From: JAPEKQ01 sp964516845 | GTDB lineage: Bacteria; Joyebacterota; Joyebacteria; Joyebacterales; Joyebacteraceae | DNA: 64,000 bases | Assembly (NCBI GenBank): GCA_964516845.1 | Contig: CAZEXP010000008.1 | Location: 12,543 to 76,542 of the forward strand | Reading direction: 5' to 3' | Shown: piece by piece, positions 57,511 to 64,000 of the stretch | Position numbering within the stretch: position 1 is the stretch's first letter | Layout of the letters: each line of letters starts with the position of its first letter | The notes under the pieces: model-generated | The model's input: only the letters and a program-made list of their open reading frames with translations | Told to the model about the DNA's origin: nothing | Database searches by the model: none | Position numbers and translations under genes: made by a program

Positions 57511-58185
57511 CTATCCCGCGAGAACACGCGCCTCGACACCCAACGAGTGGACGGGCTCTTTGCCCGGCCCAAGATGTCCGAGGATCAGCCCAAGCGCCTC
57601 ATGGATGGCGTCTTCGTCGGTGACGAGATTCATCGAGTCGGTCTCGAGCGTGAGAACGGTCGTCTCCGTCCCGGCCCGCTCGCTCCAACCCTCGTAGGCT
57701 TCGTTGAGCGCCTCGAGGTACGCCGGGTCGATGTCGCGCTCGCAATCGCGCCCGCGACATCCGATGCGACCCAGCAGCGTGTCGACACGCGCGCGGAGAT
57801 AGACAATGAGATCCGGCGTCCTCAGGAAGCTCGTCATCGCATCGAAGAGGGCCGTGTAGTTCTTGTAATCGCGTTCGGGCATGAAGCCCTGGCGATAGAG
57901 GGTCGTCGCGAAGATCTCTTTGTCCTCATAGATGGTCCGGTCCTGGATGCACGACTCATCGGAGCCAACCATCTCGCGGTGGATCTCAAAACGCTTCGAG
58001 AGGAAGTAGACCTGTAGGTGGAAAGACCACCGGTTCATGTCGGTGTAGAAGTCAGTGAGGTAGGGGTTGTTGATGACCGGTTCGTAGTACGCGCGCCATC
58101 CGAGCTGGTTCGCGAGCAGCGTCGTAAGATGCGTCTTGCCGACACCGATGTTCCCCGCGACCGCGACAAACTGTCCGGGCTTCAT
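57511..58185 (-). CDS. Deoxynucleoside kinase (dNK family)
   Basis: A 224-residue nucleotide-salvage kinase with P-loop AGNIGVGKTHL, the YEPVINNPYLTDFYTD block with the substrate-binding Glu, QDRTIYEDKEIFA (the DRT/ERS motif), and a LID-like RIGCRGRDCERD. It belongs to the dAdo/dGuo/dCyd kinase group; the exact base cannot be told. It is monocistronic, with a consensus promoter 62 bp upstream and its own terminator. Confidence 0.9.
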   Translation of the reverse strand: MKPGQFVAVAGNIGVGKTHLTTLLANQLGWRAYYEPVINNPYLTDFYTDMNRWSFHLQVYFLSKRFEIHREMVGSDESCIQDRTIYEDKEIFATTLYRQGFMPERDYKNYTALFDAMTSFLRTPDLIVYLRARVDTLLGRIGCRGRDCERDIDPAYLEALNEAYEGWSERAGTETTVLTLETDSMNLVTDEDAIHEALGLILGHLGPGKEPVHSLGVEARVLAG

Positions 58186-58246
58186 GAGCGACTCCAGGGC
58201 TTTGCGGCTGACCGCCGGCGGAGGAGTGCCGGCTCGAGGCGATGGC

Positions 58247-58276
58247 AGTATAGAATGTGCGGCGAGAGAGTGTCAA
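58247..58276 (-). promoter_or_regulatory. Promoter of the deoxynucleoside kinase gene
   Basis: TTGACA (58276-58271), 18-bp spacer, TATACT (58252-58247). The -35 box begins 5 bp after the stem of the preceding terminator. Confidence 0.8.
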
Positions 58277-58280
58277 CGGC

Positions 58281-58311
58281 AATCGGGGTCATCCAGAGGA
58301 TGACCCCGATT
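58281..58311 (-). terminator. Long hairpin ending the ArsR-thioredoxin-LDT operon
   Basis: AATCGGGGTCATCC and GGATGACCCCGATT form a perfect 14-bp stem with a 3-nt loop, 63 nt after the L,D-transpeptidase stop. There is no T-tract, and the dnk -35 box follows almost at once. Confidence 0.65.
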
Positions 58312-58373
58312 GAAATTCACATCGGTTCCGCGACCCGCTCCGGACCCGCGGTGCGCCGTCCGAAACAGGACGC

Positions 58374-58766
58374 TCAGGCCAGGATAACAACCTCGGTCCC
58401 TACGTCGACGGCGGCGGCGAGACGCTCGAGTTCCGCGTTCCGCATCCTGATGCAGCCCCGGCTCGCCTTCGTCCCGACCGAATCGGGGGCGTCCGTACCG
58501 TGGATGCCTATCCCCTGCCACGGCTGACAGTCCAACCGAAGGAAGAACGGGCCGTACGAGCGCCTGCCCTCATGCTCCCAGTCGCCCGAGTCCTCGATGG
58601 ACACGATCCGGAACGTCCCCTCGGGGGTCCGGCAGTCTCCGACGGCCAGCTTGTCGCCCCCGTCCGGGTGCGACCCGATGCCGACGGTGAACCGCTCTGT
58701 TCCCGCGTCGGTGACGAGTTCGAGCGCGTACTCCGACTTCCGCACAATGATGCGCGAGGCGCTCAT
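58374..58766 (-). CDS. L,D-transpeptidase (YkuD) domain protein without signal peptide
   Basis: A 130-residue protein consisting almost entirely of the YkuD catalytic fold: ALELVTDAGTERFTVGIGSH, TPEGTFRIVSIED, GIGIHGTDAPDSVG (His89) and KASRGCIRM (Ser102, Cys105, Arg107). These are the catalytic residues for meso-DAP cross-linking, a periplasmic reaction, yet no signal peptide or membrane helix is seen. Start ATG 58766; no longer in-frame start with a signal was found. Last gene of the redox operon. Confidence 0.85.
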   Translation of the reverse strand: MSASRIIVRKSEYALELVTDAGTERFTVGIGSHPDGGDKLAVGDCRTPEGTFRIVSIEDSGDWEHEGRRSYGPFFLRLDCQPWQGIGIHGTDAPDSVGTKASRGCIRMRNAELERLAAAVDVGTEVVILA

Positions 58767-58894
58767 CGGTCAGACTCCGGCTCCTCGACGTCACGGCTCT
58801 CCTGCGTCGTTCCCTCTGCGCTCTGCTCTGCTGGACTCCCCCGCTCCGCGGGTTCGCTGCCGACCCGTTCGGAGGGTCCGCATGAGCCACGGAG

Positions 58895-58984
58895 TCAGGT
58901 CGATACGCCCAGGCGCGGCAGGATCACGAGCTGCAACAGAAGCCAGATCGCCACGAATGCGATCGGCAGCGCCAACTCTCCCAT
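58895..58984 (-). CDS. Tiny single-span membrane protein (29 residues)
   Basis: Reads MGELALPIAFVAIWLLLQLV followed by ILPRLGVST. One transmembrane helix with a conserved-looking tail (LPRLGVxT). GGAGG lies 6 nt before ATG 58984; an in-frame ATG two codons earlier and another at 59017 are less well placed. It lies 40 bp after the TlpA-like gene. I recall similar short proteins with a LPKLGVST tail near TlpA genes in other bacteria, but cannot confirm it here. No function is known. Confidence 0.6.
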   Translation of the reverse strand: MGELALPIAFVAIWLLLQLVILPRLGVST

Positions 58985-59024
58985 CCTCATCCTCCACCCG
59001 CTCCTTGATCGAACCATGGTCTGC

Positions 59025-59564
59025 CTAGATGTTCTCCGCGTCGCCAAGAAGCGTCTCGATCTCAGACCGCATCTCCGGCCGGAGCTCATTGGCGAACCCG
59101 ACGTGCTTGGCCGCGATACGACCATCCCGTCCGATGATGAACGTCGTCGGAATGCCGCTCACCTGATACGCCCCAGCGACGGAACGGTTCCCTACGAGGA
59201 TCGTGTAGTCGATGCCGTTCTTGTCGACGAACGGAGCGATGTCGGTCGCGCCACCCTGGTCGAGGCCGATACCGACGATCTCGAGACCCTGCTCCTCGAA
59301 CTCATCATAGAGTTCGATAAGGAACGGGATCTCTTCGCGGCACGGAGGACACCACGTCGCCCAAATGTCGAGCACGACGACCTTGCCCTCGAAGTCCGCC
59401 AGCGATATGTCTTCTCCGTTGAGATTCGGAAGCACGAACGCCGGTGGAACATCGCCGACGTTGACTCCGGTCGCCGCCTCTTCGCTCGACCCGCTGCAAC
59501 CGCCGAGAATGCCGACGGCGAACAGGGTGACGAGCGCGAAGGCCAATGCGTTTCTCATGTTCAT
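59025..59564 (-). CDS. TlpA-like thioredoxin-fold lipoprotein
   Basis: A 179-residue exported oxidoreductase. Lipobox LGGC gives Cys23 for lipidation; the fold begins PAFVLPNLNGEDISLADFEG and carries the active site WATWCPPC (C72, C75) and SGIPTTFIIG with cis-Pro. AGGAG lies 7 nt before ATG 59564. It follows thioredoxin by 64 bp, so cytoplasmic and envelope thiol enzymes share one operon. It is a second TlpA beside that at 56642. Confidence 0.92.
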   Translation of the reverse strand: MNMRNALAFALVTLFAVGILGGCSGSSEEAATGVNVGDVPPAFVLPNLNGEDISLADFEGKVVVLDIWATWCPPCREEIPFLIELYDEFEEQGLEIVGIGLDQGGATDIAPFVDKNGIDYTILVGNRSVAGAYQVSGIPTTFIIGRDGRIAAKHVGFANELRPEMRSEIETLLGDAENI

Positions 59565-59628
59565 CGTGAAACTCCTGCGGCTGTGCTTCCACCCGACGCT
59601 GTGCGCCTCGCGGAAGCCGTACGCCTGC

Positions 59629-59961
59629 CTAGGCAAGGTGCTGGTCGATGCGTTCCTGGATACTCTGCTTCGAAGCAGCGCCGACGATCATGTCAACCTG
59701 CTGTCCCGCCTTGAAGAACAGAAGCGCGGGGATGCCGCGAATGCCGTACTGCTGGGCGAGTGTCGGATTCTCGTCGACGTTCACCTTCGCGACCTTCATC
59801 TTGCCGGCGTTGTCGACAGCGATCTCCTCGACAACGGGACCCACGAGCCTGCACGGCGCGCACCAGGGCGCCCAGAAGTCCACGAGGACCAGTCCGCTGT
59901 CGCCTGCCACTTCCTTTGCGAAGTTGTCGACTGTTGCCGTGATGACGCCTTCTGCCGCCAT
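59629..59961 (-). CDS. trxA: Thioredoxin
   Basis: A 110-residue cytoplasmic thioredoxin. VLVDFWAPWCAPCRLVGPVV carries the active site WCAPC (C34, C37; the usual WCGPC with Ala for Gly), and GIRGIPALLFFKAG has the cis-proline loop. AAGGGGGAA precedes ATG 59961; a longer frame to 60051 is rejected because it crosses the leader hairpin. It is encoded after an ArsR regulator with 171 bp between them. Confidence 0.95.
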   Translation of the reverse strand: MAAEGVITATVDNFAKEVAGDSGLVLVDFWAPWCAPCRLVGPVVEEIAVDNAGKMKVAKVNVDENPTLAQQYGIRGIPALLFFKAGQQVDMIVGAASKQSIQERIDQHLA

Positions 59962-59979
59962 TTCGTTCCCCCTTGTTGC

Positions 59980-59998
59980 CCCGCCGTCACGCGGCGGG
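59980..59998 (-). promoter_or_regulatory. Hairpin just before the thioredoxin ribosome site
   Basis: CCCGCCG and CGGCGGG form a 7-bp stem with a 5-nt loop, ending about 10 nt before the Shine-Dalgarno sequence. A TTGACA (60027-60022) lies upstream but without a good -10 box. It could tune expression of trxA relative to arsR. Confidence 0.45.
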
Positions 59999-60132
59999 AG
60001 TTTCGAGTCTGCTACGTCTCTTGTCAATCGCTCTTCATATGCCTTCTGCACGAGCCATCACGGACGACACACTCTCCGAAGGCCCCTCCCGTGATTGATG
60101 CGCTCCGCCGCAACCGGATTCGACCAGGCTCC

Positions 60133-60456
60133 TCAGTTTCGCTTCCCCCTCGCCTGCTGTCGTCCCGAGGGTACGAGCACTCGCAGCACCGCGGCCGCCG
60201 AGTCATCACGGAGACGATAGCACACGAGATGCCCCTTCCTCTCCGAATCGATGAGCCCCGCGTACCGAAGCCTCTGGAGATGCTGGGAGACCGACGGCTG
60301 TGGAACGCCCAGAAGCTCCTCGAGTCTGCTGACGCACAACTCCCCCTCCCGGAGCAGATCGACGATCCTGAGCCTCGTCGGGTGGGATAGCGCCTTGAGG
60401 ACCTCGGCAGCGCGGCCGAATGTCTCTTCGTTGTTCCCGCTGCCTGATGAGGTCAT
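60133..60456 (-). CDS. ArsR-family transcriptional regulator
   Basis: A 107-residue winged-helix repressor: AEVLKALSHPTRLRIVDLLR, ELCVSRLEELL, then the recognition helix VPQPSVSQHLQRLRYAGLI and wing SERKGHLVCYRL. It keeps only Cys41 of the ELCVC metal site and has Cys79 in the wing, which suggests a thiol- or metal-sensing pair different from ArsR proper. It lies at the head of a thioredoxin/TlpA operon. AAGGAG precedes ATG 60456. Confidence 0.9.
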   Translation of the reverse strand: MTSSGSGNNEETFGRAAEVLKALSHPTRLRIVDLLREGELCVSRLEELLGVPQPSVSQHLQRLRYAGLIDSERKGHLVCYRLRDDSAAAVLRVLVPSGRQQARGKRN

Positions 60457-60502
60457 AACAGCGCTCCTTATGAGGTTCCTTGCGACTCACCATATGCAAA
60501 TG

Positions 60503-60539
60503 TCATGATAATATATAATTGTGATATCATGAATGTCAA
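60503..60539 (-). promoter_or_regulatory. arsR promoter overlapping an inverted-repeat operator
   Basis: TTGACA (60539-60534) with an AT-rich -10 region (TATATT near 60515-60510, 18-bp spacer). Arms TCATGATA and TATCATGA (60503-60510 and 60525-60532) are perfect inverted repeats 14 bp apart straddling the -10, as expected for autoregulation. This is the most AT-rich stretch in the window. Confidence 0.75.
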
Positions 60540-60554
60540 GCGCAGAAGAACAAA

Positions 60555-60577
60555 CCCCCAACCTGGGCGGTCGGGGG
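60555..60577 (-). terminator. Terminator of the DUF2914 lipoprotein gene
   Basis: CCCCCGACC and GGTTGGGGG on the minus strand (one G-T pair) form a 9-bp stem with a 5-nt loop, followed by TTTGTTCTTCT. It lies 59 nt after the gene's stop. Confidence 0.85.
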
Positions 60578-60635
60578 CGCGTGCGCCGGATCGTCTGTGG
60601 AGGGGGCCCGCCCGGTCGAGCGGGACCAACGGCTG

Positions 60636-61361
60636 CTACTCGATCGAGAAATCGAGTCGATAGAGCAAAAAGTCAGAGGCATCGACGATATCGACGTGCC
60701 ACTCACCCTTCCACTCGTCGAGCACCTGCTTGCGGCTCCAGGTCCGCCAGCGCGCGCTCTTCACCTCGAGACCCACTCTCCCCATCTCGCGGCCACCCCA
60801 GTACCAGACATGCCAGATGCTGTCCGGGCCGGCCGATCCTATGATCTCGCTGAAACAGCAGAGACGGTTGAGCCCGTCCTCCTTCGGAAGGAAGCTCCTC
60901 CCGGCATCGGTCGGTTCGCTCTCCTCGATGCCCCTGCAGATGTACGCCCTCGTGACGCTCACTCCCGCCGGCGACGTTCGCTGCGTGTAGGCATCGTCGG
61001 ACGGTGACATCTCATAGGTGTCCTCATCATCCTGCGGGGGCAACTCGGAGGTGGTCGACGCGTCGGTGTCGCTCATCGCGCCGGTCTCCTCCGAGTCCGG
61101 GATGTCCGTCTCGTTCTCGGTCACGCCCGCCGGCGCATCGGCTTCGGGTGAAGCCGCGACCGCCTGAGAATCGGTAACGGTCTCAACCGGCAGACCCGCT
61201 GGACTCCCTTCCTCATCACCGCTCTCCGCCTCGGCAGCGGACGCCGTGGCCGCAAGGGAGGATGACTCATCCCGCGCGGTCTCGTTCGACCCGCACCCGC
61301 TCAGGACGAGCGCACACGATATGAAGAGAACTCCTGTGATGACCAGTGACGTCCTGGGCAT
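60636..61361 (-). CDS. Lipoprotein with C-terminal DUF2914 domain
   Basis: A 241-residue envelope protein. Signal peptide with lipobox LSGC, then a low-complexity Ala/Glu/Ser/Thr/Asp-rich linker (about 25-130), then a DUF2914-like domain: VTRAYICRGIEESEPTDAG, LCCFSEIIG, IWHVWYWGGREMGRV and RWRTWSRKQVLDEWKGEWHV. DUF2914 proteins are of unknown role, often linked to the envelope. It carries a Cys pair (LCC) inside the domain. GGAGGGAG precedes ATG 61361. It is monocistronic, with no clear promoter. Confidence 0.82.
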   Translation of the reverse strand: MPRTSLVITGVLFISCALVLSGCGSNETARDESSSLAATASAAEAESGDEEGSPAGLPVETVTDSQAVAASPEADAPAGVTENETDIPDSEETGAMSDTDASTTSELPPQDDEDTYEMSPSDDAYTQRTSPAGVSVTRAYICRGIEESEPTDAGRSFLPKEDGLNRLCCFSEIIGSAGPDSIWHVWYWGGREMGRVGLEVKSARWRTWSRKQVLDEWKGEWHVDIVDASDFLLYRLDFSIE

Positions 61362-61467
61362 GTCACTCCCTCCGTTCGATAAGACGCCGGCACCATTGTC
61401 GCCGCGTGCCTCCATCAAGTCTGCGATAGCTGAGGTGATCGGAGGTCGCAGGCCCCGTATGGAAGGG

Positions 61468-61487
61468 ACCGAGAGATGCGGCTCGGT
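61468..61487 (-). terminator. Weak hairpin after cysE
   Basis: ACCGAG and CTCGGT form a 6-bp stem with an 8-nt loop, 17 nt after the cysE stop on the minus strand. No T-tract; low certainty. Confidence 0.35.
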
Positions 61488-61504
61488 GCTGCAGCAGCAT
61501 CAGC

Positions 61505-62209
61505 CTATCCCTCGTCCCGGGGTCTGTCAAGCTCCCGTCGCGACCCCTCCAGAGGCTCGCGCCCGCGCGCATCCCGGTTTCCGCCCGCGCACCCCGTCCT
61601 CTCGAGCCTTGCGAGCCTCTGTTCGAGACCCTCGAGCTGCCTGAGCACCGGGTCCGGGATCGCGCCGTGTGCCAGCGGCGCATCGATCACGCGCCGCCCG
61701 GACTCCCGAACGACCCGTCCGGGAACACCGACGACCGTACAGTCGTCCGGCACGGACTGGACGACGACCGAGCCGGCCCCGATCCGCACATCGCTGCCGA
61801 CGGTGATATTGCCGAGCACCCGGGCGCCGCATCCGACCACGACATCGTCCCCGAGCGTCGGGTGACGCTTCCCCGTTTCCTTCCCCGCACCGCCGAGCGT
61901 GACCCCCTGGTAGATGGTCACGTTGTCGCCGATGACGGTCGTCTCGCCGATCACAACACCCATGCCGTGGTCGATGAAGAAGCCACGGCCTATGACGGCA
62001 CCGGGATGGATCTCCACTCCCGTGAAGAACCTCGAGGACTGCGATATCAGCCGCGGAAGCAGCGGGACCCCCAGCCGCCAGAGGGCATGCGCGACCCGGT
62101 GCGTCGCAACCGCGTGCACACCCGGATACGTCAGAAGTACCTCGAGCGCACCACCCCGGCCACGCGCCGCGGGATCCCGCGCGAGTGCCGCTCTGATCAG
62201 GTCGAGCAT
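61505..62209 (-). CDS. cysE: Serine O-acetyltransferase
   Basis: Transfers acetyl from acetyl-CoA to serine, the first step of cysteine synthesis. A helical N-terminal part (VLLTYPGVHAVATHRVAHAL) precedes the left-handed beta helix of hexapeptide repeats (GVEIHPGAVIGRGFFIDHG, GVVIGETTVIGDNVTIYQGV, GKRHPTLGDDVVVGCGARVL). The Asp-His pair in FIDHG is the catalytic site. A 60-residue Arg-rich C-terminal tail is unlike the short E. coli tail. Start ATG 62209, GGGAGG upstream. Confidence 0.92.
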   Translation of the reverse strand: MLDLIRAALARDPAARGRGGALEVLLTYPGVHAVATHRVAHALWRLGVPLLPRLISQSSRFFTGVEIHPGAVIGRGFFIDHGMGVVIGETTVIGDNVTIYQGVTLGGAGKETGKRHPTLGDDVVVGCGARVLGNITVGSDVRIGAGSVVVQSVPDDCTVVGVPGRVVRESGRRVIDAPLAHGAIPDPVLRQLEGLEQRLARLERTGCAGGNRDARGREPLEGSRRELDRPRDEG

Positions 62210-62300
62210 AACGCCTCCCAGCGCCCGGGCCCTCCGGGCTCGATGGAGTCCTGATTCAGACCGGCAAGTCCCGTGCCAGAGACGCGTCCATGGCCTCATC

Positions 62301-62329
62301 TTGACAGGGCAGGCCCGGGAGGATATAGT
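62301..62329 (+). promoter_or_regulatory. Promoter of gltX
   Basis: TTGACA (62301-62306), 17-bp spacer, TATAGT (62324-62329). Gives a leader of about 127 nt before the gltX ATG. Confidence 0.8.
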
Positions 62330-62383
62330 ACCCACGTTCCTGCGGATGCACGCATGTCCAGCCGGCTGTACGCACGATCAGAC

Positions 62384-62410
62384 GCGGCCTCCACGGAGGC
62401 CGCTTTCTTC
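62384..62410 (+). promoter_or_regulatory. Terminator-like hairpin in the gltX leader (possible attenuator)
   Basis: GCGGCCTC (62384-62391) and GAGGCCGC (62396-62403), 4-nt loop, followed by TTTCTTC. It lies between promoter and gene, about 50 nt before the ATG. A T-box motif was not found. A 31-codon frame starting at 62355 spans it but is not Glu-rich. Confidence 0.55.
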
Positions 62411-62462
62411 CGCCGGCCCGGGCCAACCCGAACCCCCTCACTTCCTTGACGAGAGAACAGAC

Positions 62463-63941
62463 ATGAGCAATACGAGAGTGCGATTCGCGCCGAGCCCGAC
62501 CGGCTATCTCCATCTCGGGGGTGCCAGGACGGCGCTGTTCAACTGGCTCCTCGCTCACGCGGCGGGCGGGAAGTACATTCTGCGCATCGAAGACACCGAC
62601 CGTGAACGATCCACGGACGAATTCCTCCAGGCGATCCTCGAGGACCACCGCTGGCTTGGACTCATCTGGGACGAGGGGCCCGAGGTCGGTGGCGAGGTCG
62701 GTCCGTACCTCCAGTCTGAGCGAACCGGGACCTACGAGCCGCTCCTTTCGAAGATGCTCGAGGACGGCACCGCCTACAGGTGCTACTGCTCACCGGAGGA
62801 ACTCGAGTCACGGCGGAACGCGGCGCCGGATGGCGGGCGCGAGTGGCGCTACGACCGACGGTGCTTCTCGCTCAGCGATGACGAGCGCGCCGCTCTCGAA
62901 GCGGAAGGTCGCTTGTCGGTCATCCGCTTCCGCGTTCCGGACGGGAAGACGCGCTTCGAGGACATGGTGCTGGGGCCCATCGAGGTCGATCACGCGGAGA
63001 TTGATGACCTCGTGCTGGCCCGGTCGGACGGCTCGCCGACGTACAATTTCGTCGTTGTTGTCGATGATCTCTCGATGGGAGTCACGCACGTCGTCCGGGG
63101 AAGCGACCACACATCGAATACACCGAAGCAGATCCTCATCGCCAAAGCGCTCGGGGGGACGCCGCCGACGTTCGGACATCTCCCGCTCGTCCTCGGACCG
63201 GACAGGCAGGTGCTCTCGAAACGCCGGGGGGCTCTCGCCGTCGGCGAGTATCGCAGGCAGGGGTATCTTCCGGAGGCGCTCGTCAACTACATGGCGCTTC
63301 TTGGCTGGTCGTACGATGGAGAGTCCGAGTTCTTCACGCTCGAGGAACTCATCGAACGATTCGACATCGGACGCGTCAGCGGGAAGGCCGCCGCGTTCGA
63401 CCCGGAGAAACTCCTCTGGATGAACGCGCAGTGGCTCAAGCGCCTGCCCGTACCCGAGCGGACGGACCGGATGCTCCCGTTCCTCCGGAAGGCGGGACTG
63501 GTCGACGCGGACCCCGACGGCGAGGCGCGGGCGCGGCTCGAGACGATCGTGGGACTCATCGACGACCGCGCCAAGACGCTCGCCGACGTCGTCGAGCAGG
63601 CGGGCTATTTCCTGACCGACGACATCGAATATGATGAGGAGGCGGTCAACAAGGTGTTGACGAAGCCGGGGGTCATTACTATAATAGATGGTCTGTATAC
63701 GCGGCTCAGCGAGGCTCAGACCTTCGAGCCTGAGGTGATCGAGAGCCTGATTCGCAGCTACGCTGAGGAGCAGGGGCTCGGGGTCGGCAAGGTCGTGCAG
63801 CCGATTCGCGTTGCAGTGACCGGCGGGACCGCCAGCCCGGGGATATTCGAGACACTGTCTCTCCTGGGTCGTGAGAAGGTTCTGGAGCGACTGGGCAGGG
63901 CGCGGAAGATCGCGGCCGAGCGGCAGAGCGCCGGCAACTGA
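62463..63941 (+). CDS. gltX: Glutamate-tRNA ligase
   Basis: A class I synthetase of 492 residues. RVRFAPSPTGYLHLGGARTA carries the HIGH-like motif, the YRCYCSPEEL and YDRRC cysteines form the zinc site, VVRGSDHTSNTPKQ and LGPDRQVLSKRRG give the KMSKS region, and the C-terminal helical anticodon domain follows. The start is ATG at 62463 with only GAGAGAAC upstream. Whether it is discriminating (Glu only) cannot be judged; many such bacteria also charge tRNA-Gln and then amidate. It lies just before tRNA-Gln. Confidence 0.95.
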   Translation: MSNTRVRFAPSPTGYLHLGGARTALFNWLLAHAAGGKYILRIEDTDRERSTDEFLQAILEDHRWLGLIWDEGPEVGGEVGPYLQSERTGTYEPLLSKMLEDGTAYRCYCSPEELESRRNAAPDGGREWRYDRRCFSLSDDERAALEAEGRLSVIRFRVPDGKTRFEDMVLGPIEVDHAEIDDLVLARSDGSPTYNFVVVVDDLSMGVTHVVRGSDHTSNTPKQILIAKALGGTPPTFGHLPLVLGPDRQVLSKRRGALAVGEYRRQGYLPEALVNYMALLGWSYDGESEFFTLEELIERFDIGRVSGKAAAFDPEKLLWMNAQWLKRLPVPERTDRMLPFLRKAGLVDADPDGEARARLETIVGLIDDRAKTLADVVEQAGYFLTDDIEYDEEAVNKVLTKPGVITIIDGLYTRLSEAQTFEPEVIESLIRSYAEEQGLGVGKVVQPIRVAVTGGTASPGIFETLSLLGREKVLERLGRARKIAAERQSAGN

Positions 63942-63947
63942 ACACGC

Positions 63948-64000
63948 AGGGGAGTCGTCTAGTGGCAGGACAGCGGACTCTGGATCCGCCGGCGGAGGTT
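63948..64000 (+). tRNA. tRNA-Gln (anticodon CUG), truncated at the window end
   Basis: The acceptor strand begins about 63948 (AGGGGAG), followed by a D-arm (GTCTAGTGGCAGGAC), and an anticodon stem-loop GCGGA-CTCTGGA-TCCGC with CTG at 63980-63982. The T-arm and 3' end lie outside the window. It is 7 bp after gltX. Confidence 0.9.

Noticed and set aside
62336..62462. T-box riboswitch in the gltX leader
   Set aside because: The conserved T-box TGGNACCGCG sequence is absent; only a simple hairpin with T-tract is seen.

Overview
The window comes from a high-GC, Gram-negative (diderm) bacterium, most likely an uncultured lineage of the FCB superphylum such as Krumholzibacteriota, Eisenbacteria or Latescibacterota. 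This placement is inferred from gene content, not from a phylogeny. The clues are LptD (an LPS outer membrane), proteins ending in FlgD-like, type IX-style C-terminal sorting domains, a PorX-type PglZ response regulator beside its histidine kinase, Omp28/DUF6029 proteins, and an inositol-lipid gene pair. Almost all DNA is coding, mostly on the minus strand. One 100-N scaffold gap lies at 53878-53977. No CRISPR array, prophage, insertion sequence or restriction system was seen.

Layout. 1-3.7 kb: an operon of dus, a LysM/TPR lipoprotein, two ECF-type ATPases and the start of pyrR. 3.8-6.1 kb: ctp and tmk. 6.2-8.0 kb: inositol-phosphate synthase plus a CDP-alcohol phosphatidyltransferase with its own promoter and terminator. 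8.1-13.5 kb: nfeD, slipin, recJ, rsmI and an amino-acid transporter fused to an EIIA domain. 13.7 kb: HU. 14.2-27.7 kb: a very long apparent operon running histidine kinase, porX, tsaE, tsaB, rimI, pnp, accD, folC, ABC ATPase, ROK kinase, lptD, closed by a strong terminator. 27.9-30.4 kb: serS and a WecA/TagO-type transferase. 30.5-43.1 kb: a Wzx/Wzy-type surface polysaccharide locus (epimerase, three glycosyltransferases, O-antigen ligase/polymerase-like protein, Wzz, SLBB export protein, flippase, RmlC-like epimerase, UDP-glucose dehydrogenase). 43-49 kb: walJ, a small unknown gene, a UbiA-like/TPR membrane protein, a Usp protein and a DASS transporter. 49.2-57.2 kb: a secreted/redox cluster (tlpA, DUF6029 barrel, Omp28 lipoprotein, an Omp28-like protein with an in-frame UGA, and an M14 carboxypeptidase). 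57.5-60.5 kb: deoxynucleoside kinase, then a second redox operon (ArsR, thioredoxin, TlpA-like lipoprotein, tiny membrane protein, L,D-transpeptidase). 60.6-64 kb: DUF2914 lipoprotein, cysE, gltX and a truncated tRNA-Gln(CUG).

The main discovery is at 51681-53729. An Omp28/thioredoxin-fold exported protein has an in-frame TGA exactly where its neighbouring paralogue has the first Cys of the CxxC motif. A 6-bp hairpin with a 5-nt G-containing loop begins 13 nt after the TGA, with its loop at nt 19, as expected for a bacterial SECIS. A good signal peptide and Shine-Dalgarno site precede the TGA and more than 600 matching codons follow it. The simplest reading is a surface-sorted selenoprotein with a UxxC active site that conventional gene calling would truncate.

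Promoters are well preserved: TTGAC[A/C/T], a 17-18 bp spacer, then TA(T/G)(A/C)(A/C)T-like boxes precede many operons. At least one gene (dus), and probably a glycosyltransferase, appear to be transcribed without a leader.
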